A stretch of DNA of 64,000 nucleotides from Dermacentor variabilis (lineage: Eukaryota; Arthropoda; Arachnida; Ixodida; Ixodidae). Position 1 is the stretch's first letter. Each line of letters opens with the position of its first letter. Below, in pieces: positions 50,696 through 60,671 of the stretch. The stretch lies in the NCBI RefSeq assembly GCF_050947875.1, contig NC_134570.1, forward strand, positions 242,598,584 through 242,662,583, in the 5' to 3' direction. Under the pieces are notes generated by a model. It saw only the letters and a program-made list of their open reading frames with translations, did not search any database and was not told the origin of the DNA. Both the position numbers and the translations under genes were made by a program.

Positions 50696-51699
50696 CAAAT
50701 CAAATCAAATCATATTTTATTCTCCAGCAAGTATCTGGATGGTCACCTGGGCTAAAAGCTGTACGAATAGCTTGATGAAGGCCCAGGAAACCATTACATG
50801 GCAGCAGCAGACAGAACGAAATAACAATAGCAATACAGAATTAGTCATCAAATCAAATTAAGTACAGCAGTCAAGTACAGCAATAACACAGAAGTTTTCT
50901 TAAACGACATATGAAGAAATACGGATTACATGTGCACAAAGTATGTTCGTAGTTGTTTTCGACTAAAACCAGCAGTATCTTTATGTTTATTGAGAAAAAA
51001 TGGCAGATTGTGAGCCAAGGATTGCAGCTTGTAATCGGTTCTAAACTGTGGTAAGGACCAAGTGTCAGTACAACGAGTGTTAACTATTGGTGTACGATAT
51101 TCAAGGGAAGCAAGTTGTGTGAGGAAATTACTCATACCTGTGGGAGAAAAGTATGTTATTTGTAACAAACGAAATTCATATATATTATCTACACGGAACA
51201 AATTGAATGATGCTATTGTGGGATTAACACTCGACGTTGGTTCAATGTTAACGATAAGGCAAATAATTTTCCTCTGCAATACAAGAAGCTTGTTCATATT
51301 TATTTTAGTTGTTGTAGCCCATACCAGTGTACAATAGTTAACGTGAGAAAGAAATAGGCCGTAACATATTTGTAGTTTAGCGCTTGTGGGAAGGAATGTG
51401 CGGCAGCGTGAGATTACACCTGTAACTGCAGACAGTTTTCTGGAGATGTAAACAGCATGAGCGTCCCATTTTATATGGGCAGAAAAATACACACCGAGAA
51501 CCTTGTGCTCGGTGACTATTGCTATATGCTGGTCTTGAAAAATGAATGAATTCACCGGAGGAACTGCTTTATTCTGAGCACGAAAAATAAATGCTTTGGA
51601 TTTAGTTGGGTTTACTTTGATTTTATTTACTCTAGTCCATGCCGATAGTTTAGTAAGGATATCATTGCATTTTGGCTCTAGTGTGCTAATATTACTCCC
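50696..51699 (-). mobile_element. LINE-D: CR1-like LINE, 5'-truncated, with 8-bp duplication
   Basis: The minus-strand fragment encodes the C-terminal RT region and ends with an (ATTTG)n-type tail (aatcaaatcaaatcaaatcat on the plus strand at its left end). ACATAATT occurs on both sides (50688-50695, 51700-51707), a target-site duplication. Confidence 0.88.
50926..51660 (-). pseudogene. LINE-D ORF2 C-terminal fragment
   Basis: The frame, open for 209 codons and extending upstream (SAWTRVNKIKVNPTKSKAFIF), reads KVLGVYFSAHIKWDAHAVY, LYISRKLS-type and FLPTSAKLQICYGLFLSHVNYC, LVWATTTKINMNKLLVLQRKI. This is the post-RT region of CR1-group LINEs and is closest in this window to LINE-C (VWGTTSKTNYNKLILLQKRI). 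It has no RT catalytic box and no endonuclease. It is inert but well preserved, so probably young. Confidence 0.85.
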
Positions 51700-51774
51700 A
51701 CATAATTGTTAGTAAACACCAGTGATCCTCACAGGTTCCTTCCAGCTTTAACACTGCCATGGTGGTACTGGATG

Positions 51775-52165
51775 CTTGAAGGGCAAAGCTTCCAAATTTC
51801 AGATGGGATGACCTCAGCGTTCCAGCCTTGCAAACCTTGGAGTGCCCATCACGATGAAGGCGCAGAATATTGGCAGGCACACAGCTGGTGGTTTCAAGGG
51901 CTAGGCCTGCACGATCAGCCTTCCGATGAGACTTGCTATCCCAGCCTTGTGAGCTATGGAGCAGTCATCGTTGTGGTGGCGAGGTAAGCGTGCACTCTAT
52001 GTGCCGTTCACTTCAAGGGCTAGGCCTTCAAAATGGATGTCACTGAAAACATTTATCGTCCCAGCCTTGCAAGCTTTGCAGTTGTCATTGCAGTTGTCCT
52101 TCGCATCGATAGGCAGGTCGGCGGCTGCTCCGAGGGCTTGGCTGACAGGTTGTGTCATTCACCTC
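51775..52165 (+). repeat. tandem array, ~120-bp unit, about 3.3 copies
   Basis: ccagccttg recurs at 51822, 51941 and 52061 (spacing 119 and 120). agggc(t/a)(a/t)(g/a)gc(c/t)t-type blocks recur at about 51777, 51896, 52015 and 52130. Units share agcc...gatg...cat(c/t)g blocks but are diverged. No protein repeat stands out in any frame. Confidence 0.7.
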
Positions 52166-52199
52166 TGGGGGCATCCTGGCTTTGTCAACTTTAAGCCTT

Positions 52200-53327
52200 T
52201 GTGCCGTTGTGTAAATCTTTACGATTTACTTCCCCTTCCATGAGTGCATTAAACTTTTGTTGCATGTATGCGATGGCTTTATTTTCTTTTGGGTACTATG
52301 AGGTTTTGGGCAAGTCACCAATTCCAGATATAAATAACCGACATGATATCTACTGATTATTGGTAGCCATGTGGAAAGCAGGCAAATGCAGTGAATATGT
52401 AATGGCTAAAAAATCACTCCACATAGTTAGATGGTCTGTTAAGATTTTTAGGCCTGCCAAAGTATAAGAACACGACAATGCAAGCCATAAAGTATTTAAA
52501 TTTAGAATATACAAAAGATTATTCGGTTATTCACTATGTTGACTGTTTATTAAATAAAGACTCGCAGATTTTATTCCGTAATGATGCTGTGAACAGCCAT
52601 GCAGCTCAGTATAGTTGCAGCCGCAATCGGTCTGTGCTGCGCAGAAATGTATATGAAGTTTATTAATTAAATATTCACATAACATCTGACGAGAACTCAG
52701 TTGCCATATACATGCAGCCGTGCAGGTAGGTCTGCCTGATCAACGAGTGCAAAAACAATTAGGCCATTAAAATCGCTGAGTGGCTTGTTTTATTTGAAAC
52801 TGATTTTGCCCAAACTATACACAAATGAAAAATCATCACATATCTGTCTCAATATGACAAACATAAATGAGGGGGGAAATGGCAAGACGAGGAGGAGAAC
52901 AAAGCCAGAAAGATTGGGCTTGGTTCGAAACCTGACAGCAGCTTCAAAGCATGGTCAGAAAGTTGGCCCAGGATGCTAGAAAATATGTGTATGTTGGGAA
53001 GAGTTCGAGAGCATTGTGGTCAGCCCCATGTTTGGTCCAAACTGATCTTAACGGAATGCAAATATTGTCAATGGGCAATTTTCAGAGCCAGACTACTCAC
53101 ACCCACTCAGTTACTCAGTTATTGGCAGTTCCACAATAAAACGGCAGGTAATATTTTGGCTGGCGTTACATGAATATTTTGCCAATAAATATCACAAAAA
53201 TTTGTTTTTCTATGACGCAGATTATGTTTGCTGCGAATATAGAGCAGCATGCCTTTTCATTGCGCCTCTACAGAATGAAGTCACGTAAGGTTCCCAGAAG
53301 TGTTGCATAATTCAGTTTCCTAAAATC
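52200..53327. other. no supported gene
   Basis: AT-rich, stops in all frames, no recognised repeats. Confidence 0.5.
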
Positions 53328-53400
53328 AGCTTCGCTACAATACAGTCTTGTTATGCAGTGAAGCATATGCAATGTACGGCGGCGAAGCATATTATAGAAG
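53328..53400 (+). repeat. third copy of the repeat flanking the AT tract at 4.2 kb
   Basis: cttcgctacaatacag...gttatgcagtgaagcata aligns with 4110-4172 and 4331-4391. Short and diverged. Confidence 0.5.
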
Positions 53401-53442
53401 TGGAAAGGGGCCACTGTCACGGGACATCTAATGTGTTCCTTA

Positions 53443-53941
53443 AAGGGACATTAAAGAGAAAAATTATTTCTTCTGCATTAGTAAATTACCGTTCTACAAC
53501 ACCAAAGACACCACTCTTACCAGTATAAGACGCTTGGTAGACCAGAAAAAGCGCAAAAACCGAAAGACGGGTAGCGATGTCTCTTTGAAGTTCCCGCACC
53601 TGGTCACTGTGAAGTCATGGATTTGGATGGTATCTTCTAAGGCCTACTTAAGTACATAGTGGTACAGACTGTCTACATTGTGTTCTAAAGGAACAAAATG
53701 TGAAGTTTCGGGAATTTTTACTCAGCTAACGCTGCCCAAATGCAAAAATATACTTTGGAATTCCTGACGTCACACTGACGCAGCTGCATCAGGGTTTCGG
53801 TGCGAATTTCAAATACTGATACTTAGAACTTCATTTTCACATCTAATAACCAAACTATTGTTTTAAAATGACTGCCAGCAGGGTTCTAAAACAATGCCTT
53901 ATTAGTCTAAACTGATTTATTGTTTCGCTTTATTGTCCCTT
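53443..53941. mobile_element. TA-flanked MITE, 499 bp, family B
   Basis: The terminal inverted repeats AAGGGACATTAAAGAGAAA and (complement of the right end) AAGGGACAATAAAGCGAAA are flanked by TA (53441-53442, 53942-53943). The ends resemble those of the 799-bp element at 57262-58060 (ATGGGACACTAAAGGCAAA), so they belong to related families. Non-coding. Confidence 0.88.
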
Positions 53942-53943
53942 TA

Positions 53944-54676
53944 ATGATACGTGTGTGCACCCTCCGTCTCCTGTCAGTAAAAGCACGAATACACCTATTA
54001 ATTGTACTAGCAGGCCATCAGAGCTACTTTGGATATGGCTGTGGCAATGTGAGCTCTTATTTCAACCACCTTGCAACGATGTAGCTAATATTCTAGAAAT
54101 AATAAACACTTAAAAAAACATGAGCACTATAAACTTCGGCTTGATAAACAAAACGTTACTTTCTTACAGCTAAGGGCGCACTTTTCACCCCAGAACATGG
54201 GCCTTAAATATTCACAGAAACAGCTTTGAATGGCTGCCAGTACAGTTATTACATGTGTCAGTGTTTGTAGTATGATAGGGGACAGTAGGTGCGCGCATGT
54301 GTAATTAAGGAACACGCATGTCCTATGACTATTACGGAAAAACTGACTTTAGGAAACCAAATTCTAAATAATTCTATATTCTAAAATTCTGATAATTCTA
54401 TATTCAAATTCTGATAATTCTAAAAATTCTATCACATTGAAGTCATTTAATAAGGACCTAGCTTCTTCTCTTTTTCCTCCAAGTTTGGCGTTGGCATCTA
54501 ACCAAGTAGACGTAGCAGGATAAAGCTGTACAATGAACAGGGAAAACGTGAACATTTACAGGACAAAGGACTCCTGCCAGATAGACTTAGCGGAAGGCCT
54601 CTGCACTTGCGTAATGGGTGTATATAATAGCTCATGCAATTCAGAGATGCTCAAACAGTAAACATGTTTAATACCT
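53944..54676. other. no supported gene
   Basis: AT-rich. A short repeat cluster attctatattctaaaattctgataattcta lies at 54362-54432. Confidence 0.5.
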
Positions 54677-54914
54677 CGTAGCGGCATGACTGTCACCTCT
54701 AACGCAGGTGAAAAAGATGAGCTCACATGCAGGTAGCGCGAGAATAGATCATGCTAGCGCACTTGACCAAAGCGGCCGCGGTGTCAGCCTGCCCCGAGAT
54801 CCCGTGGCACCATGGCTGGCTGGCTTAAACAAACAGTGGCTACGGCAGCTACTTCTTTGCTCCGCCTCCCTCAAAGTGATGACACGGCTGACCGAGCCCA
54901 GCCTTCCCACAACT
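54677..54914 (+). repeat. 5' LTR of the 54.7-kb element
   Basis: 238 bp, diverged from the 3' copy. The first base pair is c where the other copy has t of TGTAGC. Confidence 0.65.
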
Positions 54915-56017
54915 TGGTGACCAGGACGACTGAGCCCTGCCATGCCAGCATCAGCGCACCAACTTTACCAAGGCGAGTAGTGACGTGGCCTCGCATGGTT
55001 TGGCAGACGTCCTGCGATTGTAGGGTGCACGGGAATTCTACATTGACATGCTGGACATGGGTTGATCCTGCTAAACAATCATTTCCTTCTCAACAAGGTT
55101 CCAGGCTTCGGCTCTCAGCCCCTGCTCTGACTTGTACAAGGACTCTTGGGCAGCCGTCCTTGCTCACTATGTCACCTTGAGTGCTCACTCTCCTCCAGCT
55201 GGTGCTCCATCACAACAGCTCTCGCCATCTATCGTGTCATACTACATCTGGTCGTCCCACATCACCTGTGTCCACCCATGCCGGTCGTCAGCATGCACCG
55301 ACCCCAGCATCAAACCTGTACTTGGTCCGTGAGCTTCCTCCCCAGCTCAAAGGCAGCTGCTCGACGATTCTTTCCAAGAAATATACTGGGCTAAATGCAA
55401 GCGCTTTCGGCTACTCCACAGCTCGGCGCTCTCCTTCCTTAGACGTTCCCACAAGCTGCCTGCTTTCCACTCGGGGCAACTCACTCATCGGCAGTTCAGA
55501 GGCTCAGCCACCGACTCAACAAGGTACAAATTTCACTCTCGCTGGCACGGCGTTGCCACAAGCACAACCTTCGTGATGCATTGAGTGACCACTGCAACCC
55601 TGATGCTATCGGCATTCGAGATTCCACTGCAAGCAGCAGCAGGTAAGCTTTTCGATGTTGTACTCACACCTTCCGCGGATGCATGGCCTACCGAAGTTTT
55701 ACAGGAGCAACTCTGCCATCCGGATTCTTCAGCTCGAGAATCACTTCTACGTCAACAACATGAGTGACCAACACAATTGCGCTATCTCCACGCAAGTCCC
55801 GAGCTGCCAGACAGTCTACTTTTGGAGCTCCGACTTCTACAGGCCCGTGCATCTACTAGTGCCTGTGGCAGGTTGCGATTTTGCACTCTGGTATCATGGT
55901 GTATATCTCTCAGATTGCGTGAACCCGACACTACCAATGACGACACCATCTCCACACTTTACTGGGCTTTACCATTGGACTTTATTTCAATTGCACTTCG
56001 CACTAGGAGATGGGCTC

Positions 56018-56234
56018 TGTAGCCGTGCGACTATCGCCTCCAACACAGGCAAAGAAGATGGGCTCACACACAGGCAGAGCAAGAATAGAACATGCTAGTG
56101 CATGCGACCTGAACGGCTGCTCCCAAGATCCCGTGACACCATGGCTGGCTGGCTTGAATAAGCCGTGGCTACCTCTTCATGCTGCCTCCCATAAATTGGT
56201 GACCAGGACGACCGAACCTAGCCTTCCCACAACT
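56018..56234 (+). repeat. 3' LTR of the 54.7-kb element
   Basis: 217 bp starting TGTAGCCG, preceded by a purine-rich aggagatgggc that may be the polypurine tract. Confidence 0.65.
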
Positions 56235-56396
56235 TCTTTGTACATACACCTCTGCTCACAGTGCTTCTGTCGCAAGTCAGAAAAGATTGCCTTAGCCTGC
56301 AAGTCATTATTGCATTCATGTAATTAACCATGAGGACTTGATAATTTTCATTCCAGCAGAAGGGTTAAACATTTACACAAGTCGGAAATCAAAATG

Positions 56397-56500
56397 GAGC
56401 GACTCCCATGCATTATGGGAACCAATGTTATGGTGACATTTTGCTGGTAACCCAACATTGCTATGATTAACATGAAGTGTTGCTAGGCGGACCGACATGT
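56397..56500 (+). repeat. dispersed repeat, copy 2 (see 753-860)
   Basis: Shares tccca(c/t)gca..a(t)tggga, atgttatg and tgttgcta blocks with the segment at 753-860. Confidence 0.5.
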
Positions 56501-57259
56501 TTGTGCAAAATGAACTGTGTGTAACGAAAGCAAAAAGACGTCAGTGACTATGATTGTGTGACACGGACAGCATGATTTCTACTCCGGCCATTTGAAGTCA
56601 GCTTACCACACGGAGACTGTTGCGTTCTACATGTGTACTGGACGAGCATATGAAAGAGAAGCATGGATTGTGAAGTTATCAGTGATTATGTGTTATACAA
56701 TCGTACATACCTATGGCTATGTCATGTGATGTATGTTAAAACAATGATGTATTCATAGGTTCCTCAGCCGAAAGCAGTTTTTTAAAAAAACCCATAAGGA
56801 ATTTCTTTGAAAAAAAGAAGCTTCATAGCTAAAAAAAATTTCTCCGGGTCCTGGGATGGAACTCAGGACATTGTGCTAAAGTCAGGTTGATGAGAATTTT
56901 TCTTTTCGTGAACCTTCATTGATTTCGCGGGCTTCCACAGAACTGATTTGCCATTAATTGGGCTTAGGAGCAGACAAATGGTCGACGGCCCTAACTTTGA
57001 CCGCCTAAATGCCTTGGGGTAGCATACAAGAGTTTATTGGCTGCTAGCCTGCTTCTAAGGTGACATGCAATTAAAATGAATTATATTAACTAACGCATGC
57101 AGGATCGTTCTAATAACATATGCCTCCATGAACTAATGCACTGCCCAAGATCATAACACGCGAAAAGCATAGTTCACATTAGTAGGCCTTGCAAAGCGTG
57201 CCAAGATGCACACCATGAAATTTATTTGAATTGTTTAAGTGCTTCCTAATGTGGTCATT
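56501..57259. other. no supported gene
   Basis: No long frames or paired repeats recognised. Confidence 0.5.
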
Positions 57260-57261
57260 TA

Positions 57262-58060
57262 ATGGGACACTAAAGGCAAATACGAAGTAGATGTGGCCTA
57301 TTAAAGTAGCATTCCATAAACCTCACAGTGCTTGTTTCGTGCCAACAAAAGACTTAGTTTGCGAGAAAATTGCGTCTGAAGGGCTCGCATACCTAGAGAA
57401 CAATTCAAATCGCCTGCTCCTGAGGATAGAGTGGCGACGTTGTGCCATCACTGCCCTTCACTTCCATTGGTGAGTAAAACAGTACCCTACAGACGGTGCT
57501 ACAGTTTTCTGTGCAAAATGCATATGCGTGGCCATGGAGCAACCGAGCAAAGACAGAACGTTGGACTCGCCGCTGCAACTGCTCTTTATCAAGTAGCATG
57601 GACTGTTCGGGAATCCCGCAACATCACATAAACATCGAATTTTCTGTAACTTGCAGTTTGTGTGAGTATCGCGAGCCAGAAAAGCCAGCTCAGCACTGCG
57701 TGATAACGAAACTACTAAAACGTGTAAGCGTGGGCGATGCTTTCAAGGGTAACCTCAATGGGTTATTTTTTCTAAACATCAAATAGAACTAGACGAGTAG
57801 CCAGCCCTTTCATCTTATAATGCAGTGCAGCAATCTTTTTATTACTAGTAGATAAGTCCTAGCGACAGAACTTTATTGAGGAATGCCTTCATCATCGGGT
57901 TGGTACTTTAATGTGCTGGGGCAGCCTCTAATTGTGTCCTGCAGTTACTTCAGTTTATCAATTACCAAAGCTTTGTTCGCAATAACAGTGATGCCTTCGA
58001 CGTTCTCGAGCACTAATCTATTACTTTAGCTTGACTTAATAATTGCCTTTAGTGTCCCTT
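57262..58060. mobile_element. TA-flanked non-autonomous DNA element, 799 bp
   Basis: The ends ATGGGACACTAAAGGCAAA and the complement of the right end AAGGGACACTAAAGGCAAT form inverted repeats between TA dinucleotides (57260-57261, 58061-58062). The interior has several frames under 100 codons with no transposase motif. Confidence 0.85.
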
Positions 58061-58644
58061 TAGACACTAGTCTCTCTGACCTGCATAGGACTTGCCACAG
58101 CAGAGAGGTATTGCGCTGATAACCCACACAGCACAACACACAAAGTGCTTGGCATGGTTCTTCATACATCCTTGTCTCTCAGTACTTGTGTTACAAAGAC
58201 ACAATTGGGCTAATCACTTCGGTGCGGGAGAAACCACTGGGGCACCATATCTACCAGCCAAGTTTTTCAATTTGTGGCTAATTCTGAGCACATATGGCGC
58301 AAAGTCATGCGTAGTGATGTCTGTTCTTTTTATGTCCGATGGTGTGTCCTAGTGAGCAATGCTTCACCTTTCAAAGAACAGATTTGGGAACAGCATGTAA
58401 AACAAATTGAGTGAAGCTGGATTTCAAATGCCTGTTCATTCGATGAAATTGCATCAATAGGCCACTTGCCCCAATTGAGCAAATGACCAATAAACCATCG
58501 TACCCTATCTTAGGGCATCAAGGGGCAGCCGAAGTCAGAGCCCTCGAACAGTTGCCTGCTGATGTATTTCATGAAGCCTGCAGTTAAGACGTCTGCTGCT
58601 GTGGCTGTGAGTGGTAGTGGCTTACGCTAAGGGAATGGGAGGGT
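58061..58644. other. no supported gene
   Basis: No recognised domain or repeat. Confidence 0.5.
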
Positions 58645-58870
58645 GAGTGCCACAGTAGCTGAATTGGTAAGCCACCACATGCCTAATGAAGGTGGTGTGG
58701 ATTCAACTCCTACCTACAGCAAACTATCCTTTCGTCCACTTTCATTTCCATTTTCCATACTATTTATAAATTCCAAAGATGCACAATTAATTTACCCTAT
58801 GCTTTCTCCGAGTTCATTACCTATTTTCATCATCTGGTCAAATAATAATGGCTCAGCTCGATATGGCTAC
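58645..58870 (+). mobile_element. tRNA-derived SINE, degenerate
   Basis: The head gagtgccacagtagctgaattgg resembles a tRNA 5' half with an A-box-like tagctgaattgg, and gtggattcaactcc ~30 bases on is B-box-like. It is followed by ctttcgtccactttcatttcc, a body that I recall from tick tRNA-type SINEs. Base changes in both boxes suggest it is no longer transcribed. The 3' end is approximate. Confidence 0.6.
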
Positions 58871-59879
58871 TTCAGCTTGGAAGATAAGAACGTCCGAGAA
58901 GGCCAAAGGAAGTGACTTGGTCGGCAATTGTGGATACTGTTCAGAATCCGTTTAAAAACATAGAAGGTTTTGAGCTAAAAACATAGCAAAGACAGTCGAT
59001 TTGTCATAAAGGTGCTTAGAGTAAATACTCACTGGTGCACTAAACATGATAGCTTTAGCTAAGTGTGCCCCAATTGCTCTCAAGAAATGCGGAAATAAGG
59101 TTACTTGTCAATCTGGTATATGCTCCTGACAGTGCAGCTTGCCGGCGAGCGCCGCAACACCTGTCCCAGCAGAAGCGCAACTAGGGGACAGATGGGGAAT
59201 AGGCACCCTGCAAGACACTGCAGTTTGGGGCTTTGAAGCTGGTGGGCGCACAGCATGGTATTGGCGTGTTCGATAAAAGCATGAATCTTTTTAAAAGACG
59301 GGAGCTGACGCGTACGCTTTCGATTCAGCGTTGTGGTGCCTGTTAAGTAGTCAGTCCTCACATCACCAGGAACTGCGCTTCCCGTGGTCGTATGTTGACA
59401 TTTCTAACGGCATTGCCGGACATTTGTGTCATTCTTCTGCGTGTCCGTGTAGAGGCTTGGTTAAGATGTCCTCTTTGGAACATTAGGGCGAGACAATTGT
59501 GTAATAAAGCAAGATTAACATAAAATACATGTTTTCTTTAGATTGTTGCTCCGGGTGATCTAGTGCCTCACTTGATTCCCTCGTCCCCAATGCTTCATAG
59601 GCTTCATCGCCTTTCTTGTTTCATGCTGGCAGCCAGACCAGGCTCTAGTTACTTCAGCGTCCAGTGAAGGTATGCGCCTGGGAGCTGCTATTTACATGGA
59701 GCAGCAGTGTCTGCCTAACCGGACCCTTTAATCTGATTTGCAACTAGAGACAAGTTTTACATTTAAAATAGTGTGAAGCTTGTCACCGACTTGTGATAGC
59801 ACTGCAATGCATACTAATAATGCGGCAGAAGTCCACCGTGAGGCAGCCCTATTACAAAAATCTGGACTTATATCTGCCT
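58871..59879. other. no supported gene
   Basis: No recognised domain. One short minus-strand frame at 59101-59361 lacks motifs. Confidence 0.45.
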
Positions 59880-60537
59880 TAACGCGCCCCTAGATCAATT
59901 TCCCATTTCACTTTCCTCAATGGCACTTGGACTATCTTGGACTATCTAGTGACGTAGATGCGCTCGCGGCATGTTTTGAAAGCATTGTAAAATCATGTAT
60001 AGATCAATTTGTTCCTTTGAAAACTAAGAAAAAAACAATAACCTTCCCTGGATGAACCGAGAACTGCTGCACTTATCACGACGTGCTGGCAGACTTCGCA
60101 CTAAATGCGCAAAGAATCCTCAGGCATGCGTTTTGTACACTCAGGTAAAAAATGAACTGCACAAAAAAATATACCCTTGGCCAAAAATTTCTTCTATAAT
60201 GTTCAGTTGCCGAAACTGTTCAAGTCTAACCCCTGTAAATTCTGGTCTTTCATATCTCCTGGCTCTTCTTCTTCCACATTTTTTAAAATCAACAACAGTG
60301 TTGTTAATGATCCATTAGAGATTTCAGAAGTGTTTAATACATATTTTCAGTCAGTGTTTACCTCGGATGATTCCAGTCTTTCAGCACTTACAACTAACGA
60401 TTCTTATGCAATTGATGATATCAACAATAGCCTAGGTGTTTTGAATCTCGTACTGAACTTAGATACTAAAAAACCAGCCGGCCCTGATGGAATTCCGTAT
60501 TCCTTTTTAGTACGATTCTCGCTATGGACATCTAAAT
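59880..60537 (+). mobile_element. LINE-B (CR1-like), left part, interrupted by LINE-C
   Basis: Encodes the endonuclease-RT linker and the RT start, then is cut after the TSK codons by LINE-C. It resumes at 63515 in register (SKYLFIICQKSLNSG). The last four bases AAAT are repeated at 63515-63518. Confidence 0.85.
59940..60537 (+). pseudogene. LINE-B ORF2, linker and RT start, broken
   Basis: Fragments are ALAACFESIVKSCIDQFVPL, PWMNRELLHLSRRAGRLRTK, then in another frame LPKLFKSNPCKFWSFI, EVFNTYFQSVF and LDTKKPAGPDGIPYSFLVRF. AGPDGIP is the usual first RT block of CR1-group LINEs. At least two frameshifts (near 60050 and 60180). It continues beyond LINE-C. Confidence 0.82.
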
Positions 60538-60551
60538 GTCCATAGCGAGAA
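60516..60551. repeat. 16-bp perfect inverted repeat across the LINE-B/LINE-C junction
   Basis: ttctcgctatggacat at 60516-60531 is exactly inverted at 60536-60551, with spacer ctaa. The left arm belongs to LINE-B; most of the right arm is the first 14 bases of the inserted sequence. Confidence 0.93.
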
Positions 60552-60671
60552 AAGCAGCAGCGGCGACAGCATAACGTGCAGCATCTGAGTCGCCTCTTAT
60601 TCTTGTACAGGCAAATATCCCGGTTTCATCAGACCAGCCCACCCCGGTTGTTACCCGCACCTACCAGCCGC

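Larger units (their letters stand above)
54677..56234 (+). mobile_element. small non-autonomous LTR retrotransposon, ~1.56 kb
   Basis: Two diverged direct repeats, 54677-54914 and 56018-56234, share cccgtggcaccatggctggctgg-like and agcccagccttcccacaactt-like blocks. Immediately after the first repeat TGGTGACCAGGACGACTG (from 54915) is a plausible tRNA primer site, so these are LTRs. The 1.1-kb interior has no gag, RT or integrase motif, only Pro/Ser/Thr-rich open frames without homology. Flanking bases do not form a clear duplication. Confidence 0.7.
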
